A DNA stretch of 64,000 nt from Pseudidiomarina atlantica (GTDB lineage Bacteria > Pseudomonadota > Gammaproteobacteria > Enterobacterales > Alteromonadaceae). A model generated the notes under the pieces. It ran no database searches. It saw nothing but the letters and a program-made list of their open reading frames with translations, and was not told the origin of the DNA. Of this stretch, positions 1 to 7,786 are shown piece by piece; position 1 is the first letter of the stretch; the number at the start of each line of letters is the position of its first letter. The stretch lies in NCBI RefSeq assembly GCF_000753735.1, contig NZ_JPIN01000005.1:1-64000 (forward strand), read 5' to 3'. Both the position numbers and the translations under genes were made by a program.

Positions 1-47
1 GGCGTAGTATCAAAAATCGTAGAGTAATCTGCGACTTTGGAATGCGT

Positions 48-75
48 AAAAAGGGAGCTTCGGCTCCCTTTTTTC
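48..75 (+). terminator. Rho-independent terminator
   Basis: An 8-bp stem (51-58 with 63-70) closed by a TTCG tetraloop is followed by a T run at 69-74. It ends a plus-strand unit that starts left of the window. The only trace of that unit is an open frame ending in TAA at 25-27, too short to identify. Confidence 0.85.
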
Positions 76-91
76 ATGTACTAACCGTTAC

Positions 92-156
92 TCGTTATTC
101 GTGATTCGTTAGGGTGAGGTTCCAACGAGCACCCCTAACGAATAACGAATAACGAA
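92..156. repeat. Inverted repeat built of TAACGAA heptamers
   Basis: Arms 92-114 and 133-155 are complementary over 23 nt with one mismatch, around an 18-nt loop. The right arm is three perfect tandem copies of TAACGAA (136-156) and the left arm holds degenerate inverted copies. It sits just after a terminator. A related heptamer tract lies at 28649-28741, so this looks like a dispersed intergenic element. It could fold into a long hairpin in RNA or DNA. Confidence 0.7.
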
Positions 157-219
157 ACACGCTCTTGATTTTTGCAGTGCTTTGGATAAGTATACCCCTC
201 GCAGCCGTTGGAGGGACAC

Positions 220-1011
220 GTGCGCTTTATCCTTATTCTCATCTTTCTAGCTCTGAGCTTTGCCGTACAAGCGAGTCAAGCTGAAACGCAAGTAATTAAA
301 GTAGCGGCGTATCATTTTCCTCCTTACTTTTCCGCCTATGATGACCAGCATCTCACTGGCGATGTCATTGCTGCGTTAAATCAACACCAATCCAAATATC
401 GCTTCGAATTGCACGATGTGCCGGCGCAAGCGCGTTTTCAGGCGTTGAGTGATACCGGCTGTTGTCAACTTATGTTATTCGAAGCGCCACGTTGGGGATG
501 GTCACGTCAGCTCCCAGAAGTGGATGCAAGCGAAATATTGGTCAATGGCAAAGAGCGTTTGGTCGCAAAACGTGCACCAGGACGTGGGCAAGAGTACTTT
601 GCGCAAAGTGGCTTACGGTATGGTGGGTTATCCGGTTATCACTATCCGTTTCTCGAAAACACCACCGATCAAACACGACTAGAGCAACGCTATAATGTTT
701 ACGTAACTATGAGTCATGACATCAACGTACGCATGTTACTCAATGGCCGCGTCGATGTGATTATGATGCACGATGAGTACCTCGATACGCTGCGCGATAA
801 ATCTTGGTATAACGACTTATTACTTAAAGAAGAGCCTTACGACGAATACGATCTACGCGTTATTGTAAATTCAAATAAAGGCTTTAGTTTGCAAGATTGG
901 GAGGCAACGCTGCAGATACTCGTCAGCAATGGCGTATTTCAGCAGCTATTGCGTAAGTATGGACTCCAGTCGCCGTTATTAGTAGACGCTCAAGCCGAGC
1001 CGGTTCGCTAG
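220..1011 (+). CDS. Orphan periplasmic solute-binding protein (family 3-like)
   Basis: This 263-aa protein opens with a signal peptide (about residues 1-22, ending near ASQA). The mature part begins with a strand like that of amino-acid-type (family 3) binding proteins, with the segment KVAAYHFPPYFS. I take the GTG at 220 as the start because GGAGGG at 210-215 stands 4 nt before it; a TTG at 208 overlaps that ribosome site. No permease or ATPase gene lies beside it, so it is either an orphan binding protein or a sensor component. The ligand cannot be read from the sequence. The last 33 nt overlap the 3' end of glsA on the other strand. Confidence 0.7.
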   Translation: MRFILILIFLALSFAVQASQAETQVIKVAAYHFPPYFSAYDDQHLTGDVIAALNQHQSKYRFELHDVPAQARFQALSDTGCCQLMLFEAPRWGWSRQLPEVDASEILVNGKERLVAKRAPGRGQEYFAQSGLRYGGLSGYHYPFLENTTDQTRLEQRYNVYVTMSHDINVRMLLNGRVDVIMMHDEYLDTLRDKSWYNDLLLKEEPYDEYDLRVIVNSNKGFSLQDWEATLQILVSNGVFQQLLRKYGLQSPLLVDAQAEPVR

Positions 1012-1935
1012 ATTACGGATCATGGCCATGCTTCTGGCCGAATTGCCAAAGCTATTCAGCGGTGGCGACCAAGCTGCAATCACCCCATAATCTGGAACAA
1101 TCGCGACAATACCGCCCCCGACACCGCTTTTCGCCGGTAGCCCGACAGTAAAGGCAAATTGGCCGGATTGATCGTACATGCCACTGGTGCTCATGAGTGC
1201 ATTGATACGCTGCGCATCGCGGTGGGTCGTGATTTGCTTGCCGCTAAGCGGGCATTTTCCGCGATTCGCTAAGAATGCTAAGCTCCGGGCGAGATCCTCG
1301 GTAGTCATGGTAAGAGCGCACTGCCAAAAGTAGTGATCAAGCACTTCTTCGACATCTGCTTCGATGTTGCCAAAACTTTTCATCAGATAAGCCAGTGCGG
1401 AATTGCGTGCACCGTGCTCGCGCTCTGATTCGTGCACGCGGGAGTCAACACCGACATTTTCACGATGACAGAGACTACGAACCATGCTCAATAAGGCTGA
1501 TTTGCTCGCAGAAAAGTGGCTGACCAGCACATCGCTGACTAAAATGGCGCCGGCGTTGATCATCGGATTACGTGGAATGCCTTTTTCCCATTCGAGCTGC
1601 ACAATGGAGTTAAACGGTTGTCCAGATGGCTCCATTTGTACGCGTTCCCATAGGCTTTCGCCCATGCGTTCCATGGCTAACATCAACCCGAAGATCTTGG
1701 AGATGGACTGAATCGAGAACGCCACTTGGCTGTCGCCCACCGAAGTGACCGAGCCATCGAGGGTGGCCACCGTAAGGGCGCAATAGTCAGCTTTGACTTC
1801 AGCAAGGGCAGGAATGTAATCAGCCACTTTACCGTCGTTCACGGTAAGTGCCTGTTGCAGGATTTCCTGCAACAGCGGCTTTAAGTTTTCTGGGGCATGT
1901 ATCGATTGCCCACCACTGATTACATCGTGCGTCAT
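979..1935 (-). CDS. glsA: Glutaminase
   Basis: GlsA hydrolyses glutamine to glutamate and ammonia in the cytoplasm. The 318-aa product belongs to the serine-dependent beta-lactamase-like glutaminase family. It carries the SxxK catalytic motif in QSISK (Ser77, Lys80), the NPMINAGAI segment and the glycine-rich KSGVGGGI stretch near the C-terminus. Length fits the usual 305-320 aa. It converges on the binding-protein gene with a 33-nt antisense overlap. Its start lies 9 nt past the uvrA stop on the same strand, so it may be read through from uvrA; I see no promoter of its own. Confidence 0.95.
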   Translation of the reverse strand: MTHDVISGGQSIHAPENLKPLLQEILQQALTVNDGKVADYIPALAEVKADYCALTVATLDGSVTSVGDSQVAFSIQSISKIFGLMLAMERMGESLWERVQMEPSGQPFNSIVQLEWEKGIPRNPMINAGAILVSDVLVSHFSASKSALLSMVRSLCHRENVGVDSRVHESEREHGARNSALAYLMKSFGNIEADVEEVLDHYFWQCALTMTTEDLARSLAFLANRGKCPLSGKQITTHRDAQRINALMSTSGMYDQSGQFAFTVGLPAKSGVGGGIVAIVPDYGVIAAWSPPLNSFGNSARSMAMIRNLANRLGLSVY

Positions 1936-1944
1936 GGTGCTAGC

Positions 1945-4776
1945 TTAACTTTTTTTCAGCAGAGGTGCCAAAAAGCGGGCAGTGTGCGACCGCTCACTTT
2001 TCACGATTTGCTCTGGTGTACCTTCTGTTAGGATTTCACCACCACCAGCACCGCCCTCAGGACCAAGATCAACGATCCAATCAGCAGTTTTAATCACATC
2101 GAGGTTGTGTTCAATAATCACCACGGTATTGCCATGGTCACGCAAGCGATGCAGTACCGCCAGTAATTGCTGAATATCGTGGAAGTGCAAACCTGTGGTT
2201 GGCTCATCCAAAATGTACAGTGTTTTACCGGTATCACGTTTGGAGAGTTCACGCGACAGCTTTACCCGTTGTGCTTCACCGCCTGACAAGGTAGTGGCTG
2301 ATTGACCCAAGCGAATATAGCTCAAGCCGACATCCATTAGGGTCTGCAGTTTGCGTGAGATAGCTGGCACGGCAGCGAAGAATTCATTGGCGTCTTCAAC
2401 GGTCATTTCCAGCACTTCGTGAATGCTCTTACCTTTGTATTGAATTTCTAACGTTTCACGATTGTAGCGTTTGCCTTTACAGACATCACACGGCACATAA
2501 ACATCAGGCAAAAAGTGCATCTCAACTTTAATGACACCATCGCCTTGGCAGGCTTCACAGCGACCACCACGCACGTTAAAGCTAAAGCGCCCAGGTTTGT
2601 AGCCACGCGAACGCGCCTCTTGGGTGCCGGCGAAAAGCTCACGAATAGGTGTGAAGATGCCGGTGTAAGTCGCTGGATTGGAGCGCGGCGTACGACCGAT
2701 CGGACTTTGGTCAATATCAACCACTTTATCAAGATACTGCATGCCATCGATATCACGGTAGGGCGCAGGCTCATTCGTTGTCGCCTTGTTCAAGTCGCGA
2801 TGCGCAATGCGGAACAAGGTGTCATTCACCAAAGTCGATTTACCTGACCCCGATACGCCAGTGACGCACGACATCAAGCCAATCGGCAGTTTCAAGGTCA
2901 CGTCTTTAAGGTTATTGCCGGTTGCACCGCTGAGCGTCAACCAGCGTTTGTCCGGTTGGTGGCGTTTTGCGGGCACGGCAATTTCTTTGCGCCCAGACAG
3001 ATAATCTGCAGTAAGTGATCGCTCACTTTTCAGAATGTCTTCAATGGTACCTTGCGCGACAATCTCGCCACCATGCACGCCCGCACCTGGGCCAATGTCG
3101 ATGACATGGTCGGCAGAGCGGATGGCGTCTTCATCGTGTTCTACCACGATAACCGTGTTACCCAAGTCGCGCAGGCGTGTCAGGGTACTCAATAGGCGCT
3201 CGTTATCGCGTTGGTGCAGGCCTATCGAAGGCTCATCCAAAACGTACATTACGCCGACTAAGCCGGCGCCAATTTGACTGGCTAAGCGGATACGCTGTGC
3301 TTCACCGCCTGACAAGGTTTCTGCCGAACGCGAGAGGCTCAAATAGTTCAGACCGACGTTAACCAAGAAGCCTAAGCGATCATTGATCTCTTTCAAGATT
3401 TTTTCGGCGATTTTGGCGCGTTGGCCATCGAGTTCGAGTGAACTAAAAAACTCCAGCGCATCGCCGATCGAACGGTCAACAATGGCCGGTAAGTTGGTAC
3501 CGTTGACGAAAACATTACGTGCTTCTTCGCGCAAGCGCGTTCCACCACAGCTTTTACAGGGCTGGGCAGCGAGGTACTTCGCCAGTTCTTCACGTACCGC
3601 CGAAGAATCGGTCTCGCGATAGCGGCGTTGCATGTTCGGGATAATGCCTTCGAACGGGTGACGACGCACGACGCGGTCACCGCGGTCATTCATATAGGTG
3701 AATTCGATATTCTCTCGACCACTACCGAACAGAATCACCTGCTGGTGGTCATCGCTGAGTTGGTTAAAGGGCTGGTTGAGATCGAAGCCGTAATGCTTGG
3801 CCAATGACTGCAGCATTTGGTAGTAGTAAAAATTACGTTTGTCCCAGCCGCGAATGGCACCGCCAGTAAGACTTAATTCAGCGTTATTGATGACTTTTTG
3901 CGGATCAAAGAATTGTTCGATACCTAAGCCGTCACAAGAACTACAAGCACCTGCTGGGTTGTTGAAGCTAAACAAGCGAGGCTCTAATTCCTGCATGCTG
4001 TAACCACAATGTGGACAGGCGAAGTTAGCCGAGAAGACTAAATTCGATAGCGTTGAGTCCGCTTCCATCGGTGCCACAATGGCAGTACCGCCGCTGAGTT
4101 CAAGGGCAGTTTCAAAAGATTCCGCGAGGCGCAACTCGAGGCCATCTCGCACTTTAATACGATCCACCACTACTTCGATGGTGTGCTTTTTCTGCAACTC
4201 GAGTTTAGGTGGATCGCTCAAATCACACAATTCGCCATCGATGCGTGCACGAATAAAGCCTTGTGCTGCCAGGTTATCAAGTACCTTGGTGTGTTCACCT
4301 TTGCGGTCTTGAATAATCGGCGCCAAAATCATGAGCTTTTCGCCTTCGGGTAGAGTCAGTACCTGATCGACCATTTGCGATACGGTTTGCGCCGCCAGCG
4401 CGACGTCGTGCGTCGGGCAGCGCGGTTCGCCGACGCGTGCGAACATCAAGCGCAGGTAGTCATAGATTTCGGTAATGGTGCCGACGGTAGAGCGTGGGTT
4501 GTGCGAGGTCGATTTCTGTTCGATGGAAATCGCCGGCGAGAGACCTTCGATACTATCGACGTCTGGCTTTTCCATCAGCGACAAAAACTGCCGCGCATAG
4601 GCCGATAGCGACTCGACATAACGGCGCTGCCCCTCGGCATAGAGCGTATCAAATGCCAGCGAAGACTTACCTGATCCCGACAAGCCAGTGATGACAATGA
4701 GCTTGTCGCGCGGGATAGTGAGCTGCAGATTCTTCAAGTTATGGGTGCGGGCTCCGCGTACTTCTATTGAGTCCAT
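1945..4776 (-). CDS. uvrA: Excinuclease ABC subunit A
   Basis: UvrA is the damage-recognition ATPase of nucleotide excision repair and loads UvrB on lesions. The 943-aa length is standard. Two ABC cassettes are visible, each with a Walker A motif (GLSGSGKSS at 31-39, GVSGSGKST near 640) and an LSGGEAQR signature. There are two zinc-binding CxxC pairs: CPHC with CSSC, and CEAC with CDVC. The gene is divergent from the MFS gene, with ssb after that. Many gammaproteobacteria keep uvrA and ssb close and divergent, and Pseudomonas also has an MFS gene between them. I found no convincing LexA box in the short intergenic region. Confidence 0.98.
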   Translation of the reverse strand: MDSIEVRGARTHNLKNLQLTIPRDKLIVITGLSGSGKSSLAFDTLYAEGQRRYVESLSAYARQFLSLMEKPDVDSIEGLSPAISIEQKSTSHNPRSTVGTITEIYDYLRLMFARVGEPRCPTHDVALAAQTVSQMVDQVLTLPEGEKLMILAPIIQDRKGEHTKVLDNLAAQGFIRARIDGELCDLSDPPKLELQKKHTIEVVVDRIKVRDGLELRLAESFETALELSGGTAIVAPMEADSTLSNLVFSANFACPHCGYSMQELEPRLFSFNNPAGACSSCDGLGIEQFFDPQKVINNAELSLTGGAIRGWDKRNFYYYQMLQSLAKHYGFDLNQPFNQLSDDHQQVILFGSGRENIEFTYMNDRGDRVVRRHPFEGIIPNMQRRYRETDSSAVREELAKYLAAQPCKSCGGTRLREEARNVFVNGTNLPAIVDRSIGDALEFFSSLELDGQRAKIAEKILKEINDRLGFLVNVGLNYLSLSRSAETLSGGEAQRIRLASQIGAGLVGVMYVLDEPSIGLHQRDNERLLSTLTRLRDLGNTVIVVEHDEDAIRSADHVIDIGPGAGVHGGEIVAQGTIEDILKSERSLTADYLSGRKEIAVPAKRHQPDKRWLTLSGATGNNLKDVTLKLPIGLMSCVTGVSGSGKSTLVNDTLFRIAHRDLNKATTNEPAPYRDIDGMQYLDKVVDIDQSPIGRTPRSNPATYTGIFTPIRELFAGTQEARSRGYKPGRFSFNVRGGRCEACQGDGVIKVEMHFLPDVYVPCDVCKGKRYNRETLEIQYKGKSIHEVLEMTVEDANEFFAAVPAISRKLQTLMDVGLSYIRLGQSATTLSGGEAQRVKLSRELSKRDTGKTLYILDEPTTGLHFHDIQQLLAVLHRLRDHGNTVVIIEHNLDVIKTADWIVDLGPEGGAGGGEILTEGTPEQIVKSERSHTARFLAPLLKKS

Positions 4777-4816
4777 AGTTTTAACCTTTCACTCCGGTGG
4801 CGAAAATCAAACGAGT

Positions 4817-4825
4817 ATTATCGCA
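4817..4825 (-). promoter_or_regulatory. Candidate extended -10 promoter for uvrA
   Basis: Read on the minus strand, TGC followed by GATAAT forms an extended -10 element about 40 nt before the uvrA ATG. No good -35 hexamer is visible at normal spacing. On the plus strand a TACAAT at 4843-4848 could be the -10 of the divergent MFS gene. Assignment is by consensus only. Confidence 0.35.
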
Positions 4826-4883
4826 CAGCGACCACCTTCTGGTACAATCACTGGCGAATTTTCTTAGCTGTGATGAGTGACAC

Positions 4884-6269
4884 ATGTCCAATCCCTCGAA
4901 CGAACAACGTCTTACCAAAGTAGAACGCCGCGCTTCGGGAGCTCTAGCTGCTGTCTTCGGACTACGCATGTTAGGGCTGTTTTTGATCATGCCGGTCATG
5001 GCTATTTACGGTAAGAACTATCCTGATTACACGCCATTGTTGGTCGGCCTCGCTATTGGCGCCTACGGTCTGACACAAGCATTGTTGCAGATTCCAATGG
5101 GCATGCTGTCAGATAAAATCGGGCGCCGTCCGATTATTGTCGGTGGCCTGCTGATTTTCGCAGTGGGAAGCTTAGTAGCCGCGTATGCAGACACTTTAGC
5201 TGGCGTTATAGTAGGTCGCGCGTTGCAGGGTACGGGTGCGATTGCTGCAGCTATTTTGGCGCTAGCAGCTGACATCACGCGCGACTCACAACGGCCGAAA
5301 GTCATGGCTATGATCGGCATGTGCATTGGCCTGTCATTCGCGCTAGCATTGATTTTAGGACCCTTACTGGGACCGGTCATAGGCATGTCAGGGCTGTTCT
5401 TGTTTACCGCCGTCAGTGCGCTGTTTGGACTGGTGGTGTTTTGGTTTTCGGTGCCGAAAGTTGAGCTGCGTGCCGCGCGCGGTGACTTGTTGCCGCAGCG
5501 TAGTGAATTGTGGCGCATTTTTAAACATCCGCAACTGGCGCGGTTAAATGCCGGTGTGTTTATTTTGCATTGTTTGCTCACCGCTTTTTTTGTAGTGGTG
5601 CCTACGCAGTTGGTGCAAGGTGGCTTAGCCAGTGAGCAACACGCCTGGCTTTATCTGCCAACCTTGCTAGGCTCGTTTGCGCTGATGATTCCGATGCTCA
5701 TTATTGCGGAAAAGAAACGGCAGCAGCCTAACTTTTTCCGTGTTGCCATCGTCTTGCTCATTGCGGCCGTTACGGTTATTGCTTGGGCACAGGGCGGATG
5801 GCTGATTTATAGTTTGGCAATTGTCTTGTTTTTTACTGGCTTTAACTTCCTCGAAGCGACTTTGCCCTCGAGCTTGACGCGCTTTGCCCCAGCCGGCAGC
5901 AAGGGCAGTGCCAGTGGTGTCTATGCAACTGCCCAATTTGCCGGTGCCTTCGCTGGTGGTGCGGTCGGTGGTGGTCTGTTGCAAACGATGGGGTTGAATG
6001 GCGTTGTCGGCTTCGCCTTAATCCTGCTAGTATGCTGGTTACTGATTAGTTTTGGCATGCAGCCACCACCCCAGTGGCAGAATGTAAGCTTCCGTTTGCA
6101 AACGCTTGACCCCGAGCAGCGCAAGCGTCTGATTGAGCAGTTGGCCCAAGCCCAGGGTGTAGAAGAAGTTCGGCTCGTTGCGGAAGAGCAAACAGCGTAT
6201 TTGAAAGTGCATAAAACTGACTACAATGAACAACAGATTACGGCGCTGATGAAGCCGTATTTAGCATAG
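4884..6269 (+). CDS. YajR-like MFS transporter with C-terminal soluble domain
   Basis: This 461-aa inner-membrane protein has about twelve hydrophobic segments. The MFS motif A is in the loop after TM2 (GMLSDKIGRRP, about residues 73-83). After the last membrane segment about 70 soluble residues follow, with a beta-alpha-beta pattern (QGVEEVRLVAEEQTAYLKV). That architecture and length match E. coli YajR, whose C-terminal YAM domain is ferredoxin-like. The substrate is unknown; drug or proton-coupled efflux is the family guess. It lies between divergent uvrA and downstream ssb, 14 nt before ssb, so it is probably co-transcribed with ssb. Confidence 0.85.
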   Translation: MSNPSNEQRLTKVERRASGALAAVFGLRMLGLFLIMPVMAIYGKNYPDYTPLLVGLAIGAYGLTQALLQIPMGMLSDKIGRRPIIVGGLLIFAVGSLVAAYADTLAGVIVGRALQGTGAIAAAILALAADITRDSQRPKVMAMIGMCIGLSFALALILGPLLGPVIGMSGLFLFTAVSALFGLVVFWFSVPKVELRAARGDLLPQRSELWRIFKHPQLARLNAGVFILHCLLTAFFVVVPTQLVQGGLASEQHAWLYLPTLLGSFALMIPMLIIAEKKRQQPNFFRVAIVLLIAAVTVIAWAQGGWLIYSLAIVLFFTGFNFLEATLPSSLTRFAPAGSKGSASGVYATAQFAGAFAGGAVGGGLLQTMGLNGVVGFALILLVCWLLISFGMQPPPQWQNVSFRLQTLDPEQRKRLIEQLAQAQGVEEVRLVAEEQTAYLKVHKTDYNEQQITALMKPYLA

Positions 6270-6283
6270 GAAAGGAGTAGCTC

Positions 6284-6847
6284 ATGGCCAAAGGTGGCAT
6301 TAATAAAGTAATTCTTATCGGCAACTTAGGCGCTGATCCCGAGATCCGTTACACGCAGAATAATAATGCGATTGCCAACTTGTCGATTGCCACTAGCGAA
6401 ACCTGGAAAGATAAGCAAACCGGCGAACCGCGTGAACAAACAGAATGGCACCGTTGTGTCGCCTACCGCCGACTCGCAGAAATTTGCGGTGAGTACCTGA
6501 AAAAAGGCTCAAAAGTTTATGTCGAAGGGCGTTTGCAAACGCGCAAATGGCAAGGCCAAGACGGCGTCGAGCGTTATACGACCGAAATCATTATCAACGA
6601 TTTGCAGATGCTCGATGGTCGTCCGAGTGGCGGTCAAGGTGGCGGTGGCCAGTACCAGCAAGGTGGTGGTCAATACCAGCAAGGCGGTGGCCAACAACAG
6701 CAAGCACGCTCGCCGCAACCAGCAGGCGGTGCCGGCGGCTTTAACCAGCAACAACAGCAGCGTCCACCTGCACAACAACCGCAGCAGCAACAGAACAACG
6801 ACCCGTTTGTCCCTGACCAAGACTTCGACGACGACATTCCATTCTAA
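6284..6847 (+). CDS. ssb: Single-stranded DNA-binding protein
   Basis: SSB coats single-stranded DNA in replication, recombination and repair. The 187-aa protein has an N-terminal OB fold (about 1-110, opening with [20 protein letters not shown]), a Gly/Gln-rich disordered linker (about 112-170) and the acidic partner-binding tip ending DFDDDIPF. The linker has short GGGQYQQ-type repeats, whose codons give long shadow frames on both strands. AAAGGAG stands before the ATG. The gene follows the MFS gene closely. Confidence 0.98.
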   Translation: MAKGGINKVILIGNLGADPEIRYTQNNNAIANLSIATSETWKDKQTGEPREQTEWHRCVAYRRLAEICGEYLKKGSKVYVEGRLQTRKWQGQDGVERYTTEIIINDLQMLDGRPSGGQGGGGQYQQGGGQYQQGGGQQQQARSPQPAGGAGGFNQQQQQRPPAQQPQQQQNNDPFVPDQDFDDDIPF

Positions 6848-6856
6848 GGAACTACT

Positions 6857-7786
6857 TTGTTAGCTAAATTCATCCTCAGTAGTTTGGCGGCGCTTGCGCT
6901 AGTGGCATGCGCTCCGCCAAAGGATGATATTGTTATCGCCGGCAATTCATGGCTCGGCGCCACGCCGTTTTATGCTTTTGAAGCAGTAAGTCCAGAGCAG
7001 ATGCCAGACCGACTGCGTACGGTGATGTTGGTGTCTGATGTGAGCGTCATGCGCATGCTCGGTAACGGTGGCATCAGCGGCGCCTTTGTTACTCTTGATA
7101 ACGCCTTGACCGCAAATACTCTTTCCGGCGGCGATTATTGTGTTGCCATGGTGATTGACCGCTCAACTGGCGCTGACGCAGTCGTCGCTCGGCCTGGCTG
7201 GCAGCCTGAATCTGGTGTGCCCATCCGCGTTGGGCTGGAGGACAGTACCATTGCGCGTTACATGTTAGAGCGTTGGCAGAACGCCGCGCAGCTTGACGGC
7301 GCTGATGTGCAACCTCAGGTATTGCTACCAACCCAACATTTGGCAGCAATGAAGACTCAATCAGTCGATGTCATTATTAGCTACGAGCCCTTCATTACCC
7401 GCTTAAAGCAGCTGAACGGAAGGGTTCTGTTTGACTCACGCGCAGACGATGTCGATGTGCTCGATGTTTTGATTGTGCGTAAAGAAGTATTTGCAGCAGA
7501 ACCAAGGCAGATTATTGCGCTTCGTGAGCAAGTTTGGCCGCTTATCTTAGCGCGTATGCAAGAAGGTGAAGCAGCTTTCTGGTCGGCACTGAGTCAACTT
7601 AGCGGCCTTTCTGCAGATGCATTATCACGCACGCTTGCGGCAATCGAATTTGTGCCAATGGAACGCCAAGAAGAAGCTCTCGAACAGCTCATCACGACGG
7701 CGATGCCGGCAACGATTAACTATTTAATCGCCAACAATGTGCATGATCACGTCGAGCCGCTTAGCATTTGCGAGGCGCGGCAATGA
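6857..7786 (+). CDS. Substrate-binding lipoprotein paired with a c-di-GMP sensor
   Basis: This 309-aa protein starts at TTG 6857, with AAGGA at 6846-6850. A lipoprotein signal peptide ends in LVAC, so Cys18 is the likely lipidated residue. The +2 residue is Ala, which by the Lol rule points to the outer membrane. The rest resembles NMT1/THI5- or nitrate/sulfonate-type ABC binding proteins: an early IVIAGNSWLGATPFY strand and later DVIISYEPF. No permease or ATPase gene is near. Its stop codon overlaps the start of the GGDEF-EAL gene by 4 nt (ATGA), so the two are translationally coupled. By analogy with NspS and MbaA of Vibrio cholerae it may hand a ligand-bound state to that sensor. The ligand is unknown. 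Confidence 0.75.
   Translation: MLAKFILSSLAALALVACAPPKDDIVIAGNSWLGATPFYAFEAVSPEQMPDRLRTVMLVSDVSVMRMLGNGGISGAFVTLDNALTANTLSGGDYCVAMVIDRSTGADAVVARPGWQPESGVPIRVGLEDSTIARYMLERWQNAAQLDGADVQPQVLLPTQHLAAMKTQSVDVIISYEPFITRLKQLNGRVLFDSRADDVDVLDVLIVRKEVFAAEPRQIIALREQVWPLILARMQEGEAAFWSALSQLSGLSADALSRTLAAIEFVPMERQEEALEQLITTAMPATINYLIANNVHDHVEPLSICEARQ

Noticed and set aside
1-27. Open frame ending in TAA at 25, possible end of an upstream gene
   Set aside because: Only eight codons are visible, with nothing to identify. It is mentioned with the terminator but not called.
979-1011. Antisense overlap of the binding-protein and glsA 3' ends as a regulatory device
   Set aside because: A 33-nt convergent overlap is common in compact genomes and nothing else points to regulation.
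4868-4883. CTGT-N8-ACAC, close to the LexA box CTGT-N8-ACAG, between uvrA and the MFS gene
   Set aside because: The second half-site has a mismatch, the centre is not AT-rich, and it abuts the MFS start codon rather than the uvrA promoter. Seven of eight matches in one site is not enough to claim SOS control.
5063-5581. 172-codon frame opposite the MFS gene
   Set aside because: It is a shadow of the transporter codons, with no ribosome site and no recognisable domain.
6509-6820. Antisense and alternate frames in the 3' half of ssb
   Set aside because: They come from the repetitive Gln/Gly codons of the SSB linker.
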